From Rhodopirellula sp. SM50 (GTDB lineage: Bacteria; Planctomycetota; Planctomycetia; Pirellulales; Pirellulaceae), in contig NZ_NTFY01000093.1 in NCBI RefSeq assembly GCF_002289565.1, positions 1 to 48,175 on the forward strand: a stretch of 48,175 bases of DNA. Reading direction: 5' to 3'. The notes beneath the pieces were generated by a model, which saw nothing but the letters and a program-made list of their open reading frames with translations, ran no database searches and was not told where the DNA came from. Made by a program: the position numbers and the translations under genes. Positions 1 to 8,992 of this stretch are shown piece by piece (the stretch's first letter is position 1; each line of letters opens with the position of its first letter).

Positions 1-2933
1 TGGACTCGGCCGTTGACACGGGCGTGTCGGTTGACTTCGCCACCTCGGATGGGGCCGCAACGACGGCAGATGGTGACTACGTGGCGGAAAGTGGCACGCT
101 GAACTTCGTCGGAGCGGCAGGTGAAACTCAAACGTTCAACGTCACGATCAATGGCGATGAGAAAGTCGAGCTCGATGAGAACTTCGTGGTCAATCTGATC
201 GGTCTGGCCGCCTCGGGCCGCAACGTGACAGTCGCGGACTCGCAAGCAATCGGCACAATCAACAATGATGACTCCGCTTCCTTGTCGATCGGTGATGTTG
301 CGATCACGGAAGGCGATTCGGGCACGACTGACCTGACCTTCACCGTCACGCTGGACTCCGCCGTCGAGACGGGCGTGTCGGTCGATTTCGCTACAGCGGA
401 CGGGACTGCAACGACGGCAGATGGTGACTACGTGGCAGAAAGTGGCACGCTGAACTTCATTGGAACCGCGGGTGAAACTCAAACCTTCAACGTCACGATC
501 AATGGCGACATGAAAGTCGAGTTGAATGAGACCTTCGTGGTGGATCTGGCCAATCTCTCTGCGTCGAACCGGACTGTTTTAATCAGAGACAATCAGGGGA
601 TCGCAACCATCAATAATGACGATCGGCCTACGGTATCGGTTGCCGTCGCCCCTAATGCGGTCGCGGAGAACGAGAATTCGCCGCTGATCTATACGTTCTC
701 CCGTGATGACGCGAGCTTGCCACTGACCATTGGTTATGGCATATCGGGTACCGCAACACTTGGCGTCGATTTTTCGGTTTCGCACGATGGCTTACTTTCA
801 CTCGCCGCGGGACAATTCCAAACCACGGTTGAAGTTCAGCCGGTCGACGATGAATTGGTGGAATTCTCTGAAACCGTGCAATTGACGATTCTCGAGGGTG
901 ATTACACCATCGGTACGGATGGATCAGCTGTCGGAACTATTACGGATGATGATTTCAGCACGGTTGGAATGTCGCTTGGGCCAAACGCAATCAACGAAGA
1001 TGATGCCGGTACGATGAATTTCGTCTTTGTTCGCGACAGCGTCGATTCGACGAGTCCTGAGCTGACGGTCAAGTTTTCGGCCACGGGAACCGCAGAATCG
1101 GGTGTGGACTACATTCCCAGTGCGGTGGGCGAGATCACGTTTGCCGTCGGTGAGAACACTGCGTCGGTTACCATTGATCCGCAACAGGATTCCGATATCG
1201 AGCCAGACGAAACGGTCATCCTGTCACTACTTCCCGACGCTGCCTACATCGTTGGGGCGCCGAGTTCGCTGGTCGGGACGATCGTGAATGACGATTCACT
1301 ACCGAAGGTGGGCGTCGAAATGGTTGCTGGATTCGTAGAAGACCAGTATGGGACGCGTGAAGTTTCATTCCTGCGGACCGGCGATCTGACAGTTCCTGTG
1401 ACGATCCACTACGAAGTCGCCGGCTCTGCGTCGGCAGGATCGGACTACAACGGATTGTCCACAGGTAGCATTACCCTGGCCGCCGGGGCTCCGTCTGCGT
1501 CCGTACAATATACCGTGGCGGCGGATTCAATTGTCGAGCCAGACGAGGACATCACGGTCACGATTCTTTCCCATGTCGCCTATTCCATTGATCCTGCCAC
1601 GTCGTCCGCGTCATCCTTGGTCTTGAACGATGACATCAGTCAAATATCTATTCTGGGGCCCGCAGCCGCAGTCACGGAGGACGGTGCTGAGACAGTCACC
1701 TTCACAGTGACTCGAGACAACGTTTCTTCGGAAACACCTGCCATTTCCGTTGATTTTGCGACGACGGGTTCTGCAACACCGGGTGTTGATTATTTGATCA
1801 CTCATAGCGGATCGCTCTCCTTCCCAGCTGGAGTAGAGGTCGTGACTGTTGTTGTCACACCGAACCAGGACGACATAGTGGAGTTGGACGAAACCGTTGT
1901 ACTTTCAATCGCACCGGCGCCAGGTGGGCAATACCAGAAAGGTAGCCTCTACTCGGCGACAGCCGAGATTTTCAACGACGACTCTGCCGCGATTTCAATC
2001 GATGACTCGATGGTTTTCGAGGGCAATAGTGGGCAGGTCATCACGAGATTTACCGTGACGCTGAACAATTCGGTGGATGTCCCCGTTTCTGTCGACTACG
2101 CCACGGCTGACGGAACCGCGACGACTTTGGACAACGACTACCTCAACCACAGTGGCACGCTGCAGTTCGATGGCAACACATCGATCACAGAATCATTTGA
2201 CGTCAGCGTGGTCGGGGATGTCTTCGCTGAGCCGGATGAGACCTTCCTCGCGCTGTTGAGCAATGTTCAATCATCAGGCCGCGACGTGACGATAAGCGAC
2301 GGCAGCGGACTCGGTACCATTTTGAACGATGACTTGGGGCTGGTCTCTGTTCCCGTTGAGAGCGTTGTTTACTTCAACGAAGACGCCCAATCGGAACTTG
2401 ATTACACTCCCGATTCGACGGGGCAACGCTCGATCATTCGCAAGATTCAGGTGACATTTGCGGGGGCGGTAAACATTGCTCCAGGTCCCGTCCAAGGGGA
2501 CGGTTTTGTCGTTCAGTCATCAGCCGGATCACGCGTCCAACTTGAGGTGCTCAATTCCGAACTGGTAAATGGAAAACAGGTCGTTGTACTTGGATTTGCA
2601 GGGAGGACATTGATCGAAGCAATCTCGGCCTCGCAGCCGGAGCTTTCTCCGATGTTGGTCGACGGACTATACACCCTGATGGTCGACGGATCGGAATTCG
2701 GCATCGATGCCAACGGCGACGCGCCCGGCGTGTCCGCCATCGATGAATTCCATCGCTTATTTGGCGATATTGACGGCGACGGAATCGTCCTCGGTCGGGA
2801 CAACAGTAAGTTTGTAAAGTACCGACGAGATCTACGTTTCGACGAGATCTTTGATTACGACAGCGATGACGAAACTCAAGATCGTGATGACAATATTGAG
2901 TTCAAAGCCCGTTTTGGCACTCGCTTGTTCTGA
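1..2933 (+). CDS. Calx-beta repeat surface protein (5' truncated by window)
   Basis: The reading frame is open from the first complete codon (base 3), so the gene begins outside the window and no start is assigned. It carries about seven Calx-beta-type beta-sandwich repeats, each ending in a motif such as INNDD, ITDDD, IVNDD or FNDD and containing a GVDY or GDYV acidic signature. Calx-beta domains bind calcium and are common in secreted or surface adhesion proteins. The C-terminal ~65 residues are rich in Asp (GDIDGDG, DYDSDDETQDRDD) and resemble the EF-hand/dockerin-like tails of planctomycete exoproteins. The first two visible repeats are very similar at DNA level, with a 351-bp period. Substrate or partner is unknown. 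The domain call is firm; an extracellular location is inferred because the N-terminus is not visible. Confidence 0.88.
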   Translation, partial: DSAVDTGVSVDFATSDGAATTADGDYVAESGTLNFVGAAGETQTFNVTINGDEKVELDENFVVNLIGLAASGRNVTVADSQAIGTINNDDSASLSIGDVAITEGDSGTTDLTFTVTLDSAVETGVSVDFATADGTATTADGDYVAESGTLNFIGTAGETQTFNVTINGDMKVELNETFVVDLANLSASNRTVLIRDNQGIATINNDDRPTVSVAVAPNAVAENENSPLIYTFSRDDASLPLTIGYGISGTATLGVDFSVSHDGLLSLAAGQFQTTVEVQPVDDELVEFSETVQLTILEGDYTIGTDGSAVGTITDDDFSTVGMSLGPNAINEDDAGTMNFVFVRDSVDSTSPELTVKFSATGTAESGVDYIPSAVGEITFAVGENTASVTIDPQQDSDIEPDETVILSLLPDAAYIVGAPSSLVGTIVNDDSLPKVGVEMVAGFVEDQYGTREVSFLRTGDLTVPVTIHYEVAGSASAGSDYNGLSTGSITLAAGAPSASVQYTVAADSIVEPDEDITVTILSHVAYSIDPATSSASSLVLNDDISQISILGPAAAVTEDGAETVTFTVTRDNVSSETPAISVDFATTGSATPGVDYLITHSGSLSFPAGVEVVTVVVTPNQDDIVELDETVVLSIAPAPGGQYQKGSLYSATAEIFNDDSAAISIDDSMVFEGNSGQVITRFTVTLNNSVDVPVSVDYATADGTATTLDNDYLNHSGTLQFDGNTSITESFDVSVVGDVFAEPDETFLALLSNVQSSGRDVTISDGSGLGTILNDDLGLVSVPVESVVYFNEDAQSELDYTPDSTGQRSIIRKIQVTFAGAVNIAPGPVQGDGFVVQSSAGSRVQLEVLNSELVNGKQVVVLGFAGRTLIEAISASQPELSPMLVDGLYTLMVDGSEFGIDANGDAPGVSAIDEFHRLFGDIDGDGIVLGRDNSKFVKYRRDLRFDEIFDYDSDDETQDRDDNIEFKARFGTRLF

Positions 2934-3137
2934 TCGCCAACGATCGATCCTGTTTCCTCAACCACACATCACGTCGAAGTACGCTCGCCCAAGTCGCCGC
3001 CAGTATCTGTTCGATCGAGTTGATCCTCCAAGACCCGCCATCAGCCCCACAATAACACTCCCTCACCCCACCGAAGCCTTTCTCGCGCCGCAAGTGCAAC
3101 CTTCGTGTTTCCTGCAGCCCTCCAGTGACTCGTGTTC

Positions 3138-4007
3138 TCATCCGCCTTTGACCAGATTGGCTCCGACCCAATAACCCCAGTGGCCTCGCGACAACACGCG
3201 CCGTCCCTGGTACCCCTGATCGGCGATGTGCATGCCGTCGATGTTGCCCCCGGACGTCGAATAGCGGAGGAAGATAAAGGAGTGTCCGATCCCGCGAGGT
3301 CGTTTGTTATCACGGACAAGTTCGTAGTTCGACTTGGTGCTCCAGGTTTGGATCACGGCACCCGGTTTCAGGTTGCCGGCCCAGATTCCCTGCTGCTCGA
3401 CGAGCGTGCCGAGCTTCGCATACGCCATCGCTCCCGCAGCGCCTTTGCCACGATATTTTTCGGGAAGATTGAGCCAACTGTTGGTCTTGGTGTTGATGAA
3501 CGAGCCCCACAATCGGCCAAAGGAGGTGCGACTGGACAGTGATGGCAGGGCAACGCCCACCTGGATCGCAGCAGCTTTGACGCGGTTGTAGGCGATTTGG
3601 TAGCACAACCCGTTGGGATACTTCTCACTTTCGCTCAGGTTGTTGTACAGTTCGACCACCTTATTTCCGAACCCGTTTCCCTGGGGCTGGGGAGCACCGG
3701 TGGGCAAAAAGATCATCCCGGACTTCTTCGCCGCATCGTAGGTTGCCCCGCGAAAATGAACGTACTTTTGCCCACGCGAAGGGCGGGGGCACTGGACGTA
3801 ATTGACCAGATACCAGTTGATCTCGGCTGATTTCAGCGTGCCAAAGTTGAACCGGATCAGTTCTTTGGCGTCGAGTCCATGGTCCTTTGCAATCGAGGCG
3901 AATGTCTCGCCTTCCTTCTGGCCGACTTGGTAGGGGACCGGTTGTTGGTCGGTCGTTGGAGCGGGTGGCCAGGGCGCCTTTCTCGCCGGTTCTTGAATCG
4001 TTGCCAT
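3138..4007 (-). CDS. LysM-like domain protein of unknown function
   Basis: 289 aa from an ATG preceded by a weak GGACGAG. Residues ~25-60 (YQVGQKEGETFASIAKDHGL, then a conserved Asn) have the layout of a LysM peptidoglycan/chitin-binding motif: a YxVxxGxT-like start, then IA and an L..N element. The C-terminal half contains an invariant-looking GHSFIFLRY followed by IADQGY and a Trp-rich ending, reminiscent of small secreted enzymes or amidase-like domains, but no catalytic Cys/His pair could be assigned with confidence. There is no signal peptide, which is odd for a cell-wall binder. It stands alone, convergent with the Calx-beta gene upstream in the window. It may be a toxin- or phage-like cell-wall protein; its function is not recognised. 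Confidence 0.7.
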   Translation of the reverse strand: MATIQEPARKAPWPPAPTTDQQPVPYQVGQKEGETFASIAKDHGLDAKELIRFNFGTLKSAEINWYLVNYVQCPRPSRGQKYVHFRGATYDAAKKSGMIFLPTGAPQPQGNGFGNKVVELYNNLSESEKYPNGLCYQIAYNRVKAAAIQVGVALPSLSSRTSFGRLWGSFINTKTNSWLNLPEKYRGKGAAGAMAYAKLGTLVEQQGIWAGNLKPGAVIQTWSTKSNYELVRDNKRPRGIGHSFIFLRYSTSGGNIDGMHIADQGYQGRRVLSRGHWGYWVGANLVKGG

Positions 4008-4272
4008 TGTCGTCTCGTCCGTTTGGTTTGCGTGGAGTTCAGAGGCGGACCCGCCGCGTGATTCGAGCGTCTTGTGACCGCGGCACGCAGGATCGGGCGA
4101 AACACGCCTCGTTCAGTTTTCCAAGCGGACAGTCAATGGTTGTGTTTCAATCATTGCGGTGCCTTGTAAAAAAAATTTTCGCTCGACCGAAGGCGTTCGA
4201 CGCGGAGGTCGATGCAACCTCGGTTGTCAGCCTTTGTTGCTCGACTGGACAACGAACGATGGGCCAGACGAT

Positions 4273-4309
4273 GGGGTAAAACGATCAGAGCCGAAAATTG
4301 TTTTGCCCC
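4273..4309. repeat. Imperfect inverted repeat (hairpin)
   Basis: Arms 4273-4285 and 4297-4309 (13 nt each, two transition mismatches that could pair as G-U on one strand) around an 11-nt loop. The outer sequence is GGGG...CCCC. No clear U-tract follows, so this is not a typical intrinsic terminator. Confidence 0.55.
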
Positions 4310-4355
4310 CATTGTTTTGCCGTTGCTCCGAGGATGGGGGAACAATCGTGCAATG

Positions 4356-4396
4356 GGACCAATGGGACAAATAGGTCGCATCTGTCCTATTGGTCC
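4356..4396. repeat. Imperfect inverted repeat (hairpin)
   Basis: Arms 4356-4369 and 4383-4396 (14 nt, one mismatch) around a 13-nt loop. The arms read GGACCAATGGGACA and its near complement. It follows the 4273-4309 hairpin within 50 bases. Confidence 0.6.
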
Positions 4397-4525
4397 AATC
4401 GAGAGCGACACTCCTCGCCGCCGCGGTTGAGCAACCGCAGCGTTGAGGACGATCGTCAACGTCGCGAACGAAAAGCGATTCGTTGGAGTGCAATGGCACT
4501 GTGAAACGCGCAAGATGTCGCGTTA

Positions 4526-5293
4526 CTACCGACTTTGCTGCAGCATCTCGATCAGGTAGCTTTGCATGCCGCTGAGGATGGCGCCCGAGTCGGAGCCGAA
4601 GGCGAGCAGCCGGAAGCCTTGTTCTTTATGTTGCTCGATGAATCCGTTTTTGCTCAGAATTCCCCCCGATTTTCCTTGCCGCTGACAGCAGTCGATGACG
4701 TGTTGAAAGGCGTTTGCGACATCGGGGTGCCCGAAGTCGGCGGGGTGTCCCAGGTTGACCGAAAGATCCAGCGGGCCGACGAACAACACGTCGACGCCCT
4801 CGACCGCAGCGATCTCCTCGGCCGCTGCTACCGCTTCGGGCGTTTCGATTTGGACGATGACCAGGCTCTTGTCGTTCGCCTCCTCAAAGTACTGCTGCCA
4901 GTTCCGGCCGTAGTCGGTCGCGCGGATCACACCGGCTACGCCGCGGCGACCCTGCGGTGGGTACTTCATGCAACGCACCGCTTTTCGAGCTTCATCGGCC
5001 GAGCTGACATAGGGGAACATGATTCCGGCCGCCCCGCTGTCCATCACGAATTTGACCGTGTCGGGGTCGACCGAACGAAGGCGCACGACGGGCGCCGCGT
5101 TGCCGGCGCGGCAGGCCAGCAGCATCCCGCGCAGATCGGCCAGCGAACCGGATCCATGTTCAAGATCAATCAGCAGCCAATCAAAACCGACGCCGGCGGC
5201 AATCTCAACGGCCGTCGCAGAGCCGAGGTTGAGAAAGGTGCCGGCAAGTGTTTCTCGCCGCAATCGCTGTTTATCGATCCACTGCATTTGCAT
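4526..5293 (-). CDS. HpcH/HpaI aldolase family protein
   Basis: 255 aa, full length for the class II pyruvate-type aldolases (2,4-dihydroxyhept-2-enedioate aldolase, 2-keto-3-deoxy-L-rhamnonate aldolase) that split 2-keto-3-deoxy sugar acids into pyruvate and an aldehyde. Visible signatures are IDLEHG with His46, Arg71 in VVRLR, metal-ligand Glu150 in VQIETPEA, and Asp176 in VGPLDLS. Cytoplasmic, (alpha/beta)8 barrel expected. It is the last gene of a minus-strand group RraA - deacetylase - this gene, 43 nt after the deacetylase stop. Two ATGs lie close together (MQMQ), neither with a strong ribosome site. The exact substrate cannot be read from sequence; citrate lyase beta-like activity is less likely because of the length and the EHG motif. 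Confidence 0.9.
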   Translation of the reverse strand: MQMQWIDKQRLRRETLAGTFLNLGSATAVEIAAGVGFDWLLIDLEHGSGSLADLRGMLLACRAGNAAPVVRLRSVDPDTVKFVMDSGAAGIMFPYVSSADEARKAVRCMKYPPQGRRGVAGVIRATDYGRNWQQYFEEANDKSLVIVQIETPEAVAAAEEIAAVEGVDVLFVGPLDLSVNLGHPADFGHPDVANAFQHVIDCCQRQGKSGGILSKNGFIEQHKEQGFRLLAFGSDSGAILSGMQSYLIEMLQQSR

Positions 5294-5336
5294 TTTGGTT
5301 TTCTGGTCGAAAGGTCACTTGATTCGTGTGTGTCGG

Positions 5337-6137
5337 CTACGGCAGTTGGTCGAACGTGTAAAACGGCAGTTTCAGCTCCTCCGCTTTGCTAAAGATTTGA
5401 GTCAGTGCTTCGGGAGTCACAAAGTGGCCTCCGTCGGGTTTCGTCGCACAGATGCGATGCGCATAGAACACGAGGATTTCGTTGTTCTCTGCCGCGCGGG
5501 TCAATGCTGCGTCGATCTGTTCAAAGGTGCGATCGGGGCGAGTGGGAGCGTAGTCGATACCCTTTGCGATCAGGCAACCGTGCTGGTGAATCCGGCTGGC
5601 TGGTACAAAGAACGCATCGACATCACAGACGCGTTGCCCGTCGCCCACGTTCTTTCCTGTCCGCAGATGTCGAAACACCGTTAACAGTGTCTCGTCGGTG
5701 ACGGCGTCGTTGCGGCTCATGGGATAGGCGAACGACGTCGGAGTGACTTCCGCAGCTTGAAACGCTTCGAGTTGCGGACGAATTTCGTTGCGAAGAAAGA
5801 CTTCGGGTGAATGATCCTGGCAGTACTCGACGGCTTTCAAATGATGCACGCTGTGCGAACCGATCGCGTGACCGTGGCTTCTAAGCTGGCGGATTGCCTG
5901 GACAGCCTGTTCGTCAATCTTGCCGCTGATAAAGAACGTTGCGTTGACACCGAACCGGTCAAACAACGGTATCGCATTGACCCAATCGTCGAAATTTCGG
6001 TCGTCGAAAGTCATCACGACGCCACCGCGATCGACGTCAAACGCTGATGACGCGGGTTCGTCGGCACAGACATCGGATGAGGAAACGATCGACGCCAGTG
6101 CTGCGACGACAACAACGAAGATGCTTTGTCGGTTCAT
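5337..6137 (-). CDS. Secreted polysaccharide deacetylase family protein
   Basis: 266 aa from the ATG that overlaps the RraA-type stop codon (ATGA); an in-frame ATG two codons upstream (6143) is an alternative. Residues 1-25 form a signal peptide with a likely cut after VCA. A NodB-type fold is indicated by VMTFDD (43-46, metal-binding Asp pair), GSHSVHH (94-99, the H-S-x-x-H motif), and NATFFISG. Family members remove N- or O-acetyl groups from chitin, peptidoglycan or other polysaccharides. The usual TFDDG glycine is replaced by Arg. Its placement between two aldolase-fold enzymes suggests a role in uptake or breakdown of an acetylated sugar polymer, which is inference. Confidence 0.85.
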   Translation of the reverse strand: MNRQSIFVVVVAALASIVSSSDVCADEPASSAFDVDRGGVVMTFDDRNFDDWVNAIPLFDRFGVNATFFISGKIDEQAVQAIRQLRSHGHAIGSHSVHHLKAVEYCQDHSPEVFLRNEIRPQLEAFQAAEVTPTSFAYPMSRNDAVTDETLLTVFRHLRTGKNVGDGQRVCDVDAFFVPASRIHQHGCLIAKGIDYAPTRPDRTFEQIDAALTRAAENNEILVFYAHRICATKPDGGHFVTPEALTQIFSKAEELKLPFYTFDQLP

Positions 6138-6901
6138 GCCCATTCACCCGACTTGCCTGAGAAGTTCTGTTTTACCGAATCACCAAATCGGGCGCAGGCA
6201 TTGTCGATTTCATTGAGGAGTTCTTCGGTCGATTTGCCGACGGCGTTTCGGGCGGTCGGAATCATGGTTTGGCATTCGAAGGAATCCATGCTGCGGGCGG
6301 CGTCCAACAGCCCAGGCGTGTCCTCCATCGGCACGGCAAGAAACCCGTGCTTGTCCGCGTGAATCAACGTTCCAGGTGTGATCGGCGTGCCGAACGCTTC
6401 GACTTCGCAGCCCCATCGAACCGGGGTGCTGTACGCATGACCGACACTCAATCTGCGGGCCAACGCTTTGAAGCCTGCATTGGTCATTTCATCGACGTCG
6501 CGAATGGAACCGTCCACGATCGCTCCGACACAGCCGAGGGCTCGATGGATGTTGCTGTTCACTTCACCCCAAAAGGCACCGAAGGTCGCCGGTTTATCCA
6601 GATCCTGCACGACAACGATCTTGGGTCCCGGCGTCGACGCCACGTACCGTCGGTATTCGCTCCACGCACTGGTGTTTGCTGTCTTGTGATTGGGGTTTCC
6701 GGGCTCGATCACGACCGTCACGGCGTAACCGATCATGGGCCCCATCTGTGGCATGAAGTCGTGAGTTTCTTCAAGGTTGAAACACTCTCGACCCGCATCG
6801 CGCGAAGTGATCTGTTCCCAGCCGTTGTAAATGGTGGGCGTATTCCAGCGTTTTAGTTCCAGGAGCTCTGCGTGGCTGAGCGGTGGGGGAGTGTCGTTCA
6901 T
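6134..6901 (-). CDS. RraA family protein (class II aldolase/decarboxylase fold)
   Basis: 255 aa. It has the RraA/HMG-aldolase core: a GEVNSNIHRALG segment (~112-123) and the D-G-x-x-R-D motif (D130, G131, R134, D135) that binds metal and substrate in 4-hydroxy-4-methyl-2-oxoglutarate/4-carboxy-4-hydroxy-2-oxoadipate aldolases and oxaloacetate decarboxylases. True RraA (RNase E inhibitor) proteins are ~160 aa; the longer N-terminus (~55 residues) points to the metabolic branch. It is the first gene of the minus-strand operon, and its stop overlaps the deacetylase start, implying translational coupling. Likely cytoplasmic. The precise substrate is unknown. Confidence 0.87.
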   Translation of the reverse strand: MNDTPPPLSHAELLELKRWNTPTIYNGWEQITSRDAGRECFNLEETHDFMPQMGPMIGYAVTVVIEPGNPNHKTANTSAWSEYRRYVASTPGPKIVVVQDLDKPATFGAFWGEVNSNIHRALGCVGAIVDGSIRDVDEMTNAGFKALARRLSVGHAYSTPVRWGCEVEAFGTPITPGTLIHADKHGFLAVPMEDTPGLLDAARSMDSFECQTMIPTARNAVGKSTEELLNEIDNACARFGDSVKQNFSGKSGEWA

Positions 6902-7082
6902 GGGGTGAGTGTCAGCGAGGGTGATCAGGAAGTCAGGTAGGGGATGAAACCTTCGCTATTGGGCGGAATCTTTTGAACGGTCATCTCGGAAGCTCTAAGT
7001 CGTAGACGGTGGCATCACTGCGACATTGTCTCATCGCAACGTTGGTGCGTCAACGATGATGGGCGTCGAGTCCGGTTCGGTT

Positions 7083-7114
7083 GATTGCGTGGTCAAAAGA
7101 TTGCGTGGTCAAAA
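7083..7114. repeat. 16-bp tandem duplication
   Basis: Two perfect copies of GATTGCGTGGTCAAAA (7083-7098 and 7099-7114). The GGTCAAAA core resembles the inner arms of the MITE-like element at 45603-45760, so this may be a degraded relative. Confidence 0.75.
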
Positions 7115-7199
7115 GATGGGGCAAGCAGTGGGTGGGGCATGAATGCAGGTGGGGCTGCTGCAAGTCGTATCGCGATCGTTTTGCATTTCGTTCCTCAAT

Positions 7200-7236
7200 A
7201 AAAAAACTCCCGGCCAGTTTTCGTGGCCGAGAGTTT
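7200..7236 (-). terminator. Intrinsic terminator of the DUF1559 gene
   Basis: On the minus strand an 11-bp stem (7234-7224 with 7216-7206, one mismatch) closes a 7-nt loop and is followed by a run of seven T in the next eight bases. It lies 47 nt after the stop codon at 7283. Confidence 0.9.
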
Positions 7237-7282
7237 TGATTGATCGTCCGTTTAGCCGAATCGGCTACGGATTTGTTTCAGG

Positions 7283-8536
7283 CTATTGATTCAGTTGTTC
7301 CTGAATCGTTTCGCGTGCAGCTCGGGTTCCGAGAGCGCCCCACAGTCCGTAGGGACTTTTTGAACCCGGTGACGACGTGATATTGGCAGGTGCTAGCCAA
7401 ACCATTTCGTGGTGCGAGTCTCCGGCTTCGATCGAGTCGGTGATAAAGACCACTGCGCCATCGCCCATCAAGATATGAGCACCGCCTTGGTGCCGACTCG
7501 ATGGCGGGAACATCCCGGTTTCGCCGACGCTGCTTCCCCCGCCGATCGGTGCGTTAGGCGGAAGGATGGTGTGGCAGCCGCTGAAGTTTGGGCGAAAGTC
7601 GGCCCATTTGAAACCTCGGCCGTTGGTGGAGTTTTCGACCGGCGTGGTCGGAGCCCAGAATCGTGGATTATCTGGATCGATTTGATGGTTGTCGATGCAA
7701 TAGCTCGGGTTCAATCGGATCTCGTCGGGAGGATTGCCGTTCAGGCTTTGGATTCCCCGCGTATCGCGATCGCTGAGGTCGGTCAGAATCTCGCCAAACG
7801 CGATGGTGTTGGAAAGTCCGTCCAGGATGTCACGGAACTTCGAGGATTTGTGGGCCACGAATGTTCCCCGGTTGGCTGCAAGTGAGCGTTGAACCCAAGC
7901 GGTCGTCGCGACCATTTCACCTCGGGTGGTATGGTGCTGTTTTGAGCCGCGGATCGACCAATCGATCGAATCGCCCAGGCAGGCGGCGTAGTTGGTCCGG
8001 CCTTGACCCGGCAGACCGACGCCGGGATCGCTGGGGCATCGCAGCATCGGGAGTTCGGTGACCCAAGGGCGGTACTGAATGAATTCGACAGTCGGTCCCA
8101 TCGGAGGCCAGGCCACCGGAAGCGGCGTGTCCGGGTTGGTGGCGTCCAGATAGCTCGGATTTGAGATCTCATCCCACAGTGCTTGTTGTTCCATAAACGG
8201 GGTCAAGCCGACGAGGGCACTCAGCCGCCACGCATTCGAGTCGCCGTAGTTCGTCCACCAGTCAGTGGTCGCCGAGACGACTCCGTACGGTGCGGCTCCG
8301 CCGTCCGGGCTCGCCGTGCCGACTCCGTGAATCGGCAGTTGGCGATAGGCGCTGTGGTAGTTGTGGATCGCGAGCCCCAACTGTTTGAAGTTGTTGCTGC
8401 AGCTCATTCGGCGAGCAGCCTCGCGTGCTGCCTGCACCGCAGGCAGCAAAAGTCCGACAAGGATGCCGATGATGGCGATGACAACCAATAGTTCCACAAG
8501 TGTAAAACCGTGGTTCGTTCGAGCGGGGCGTTTCAT
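7283..8536 (-). CDS. DUF1559 domain protein, pseudopilin-like
   Basis: 417 aa. The N-terminus is a type IV prepilin signal: short basic leader, cleavage between Gly10 and Phe11 ([13 protein letters not shown]), Glu at mature position 5, then one hydrophobic helix running into [12 protein letters not shown]. The central body is the DUF1559 domain ([16 protein letters not shown]), and the C-terminus carries the family's H-X9-DG signature (His349, Asp359-Gly360). Such proteins are massively expanded in planctomycetes and are processed like T2SS/T4P pseudopilins; their roles are mostly unknown. The gene is monocistronic with its own terminator. Start chosen because the prepilin leader begins there. 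Confidence 0.95.
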   Translation of the reverse strand: MKRPARTNHGFTLVELLVVIAIIGILVGLLLPAVQAAREAARRMSCSNNFKQLGLAIHNYHSAYRQLPIHGVGTASPDGGAAPYGVVSATTDWWTNYGDSNAWRLSALVGLTPFMEQQALWDEISNPSYLDATNPDTPLPVAWPPMGPTVEFIQYRPWVTELPMLRCPSDPGVGLPGQGRTNYAACLGDSIDWSIRGSKQHHTTRGEMVATTAWVQRSLAANRGTFVAHKSSKFRDILDGLSNTIAFGEILTDLSDRDTRGIQSLNGNPPDEIRLNPSYCIDNHQIDPDNPRFWAPTTPVENSTNGRGFKWADFRPNFSGCHTILPPNAPIGGGSSVGETGMFPPSSRHQGGAHILMGDGAVVFITDSIEAGDSHHEMVWLAPANITSSPGSKSPYGLWGALGTRAARETIQEQLNQ

Positions 8537-8992
8537 TGAAAGTATCTCAGTTGGAATTGCGAAAGTGAATTCGATTGTGAACAGAACGAACCTTTGTCTT
8601 GGTCAACAAACGTCGGCGTCGAAGCGAACCCTTCGAATCGATGAACGCCATGTCCGAATCAACCATCCGCGTCTGTTGGGTGTGCACTGAGTACTTCCGG
8701 GGCGGACAAGTGATTGCTTGAACATCGGCATCATGGTGGATCGATCGTTTCGAGCCGGACCCTGTCGTCAAGGGACCAAAGTTTCAGAAGATGTCACGCG
8801 AGACTGCTTGATGCCCGTCTCGGCCGCCTTGGTGATCATCCTAGACCGATCGCGAGGTGGGTTCTTGTCCGTGTGCGCGCGTCGAGCGGTGAATTGCGCA
8901 CAAAGAAATGCGCACAAAGAGAACCCGGGTTCGGATGCCCCGGCCAGGACCACTGAATCACAGCAGGGGCAGGATCGACAACGCTTAGCGAT
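8537..8992. other. Intergenic region, no gene seen
   Basis: 456 bases between the lipoprotein gene and the DUF1559 gene. It holds a short direct repeat (TGCGCACAAAGA twice between 8896 and 8922) and a stretch (about 8866-8908) that resembles 16846-16888. ORFs present are overlapping and unconvincing. The DUF1559 promoter must lie here but was not resolved. Confidence 0.5.

Larger units (their letters stand above)
4008..4525. other. Intergenic region, non-coding, with two hairpins
   Basis: 518 bases between the LysM-like gene and the aldolase operon end. ORFs here exist in several frames at once and have no recognisable composition, so none is called. The stretch holds two adjacent imperfect palindromes (4273-4309 and 4356-4396). 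Confidence 0.6.
6902..7282. other. Intergenic region with tandem duplication and terminator
   Basis: 381 bases. It contains a perfect 16-bp tandem duplication at 7083-7114 and the DUF1559 gene's terminator at 7200-7236. It must also hold the promoter of the RraA operon, but no convincing -35/-10 pair was seen. Confidence 0.6.

Noticed and set aside
4151-4513. 120-codon minus-strand ORF
   Set aside because: Spans two hairpins and has competing frames; composition is not protein-like.
6134-6901. RraA regulator of RNase E
   Set aside because: Longer than true RraA and in a catabolic operon; the shared fold fits aldolase/decarboxylase members better.
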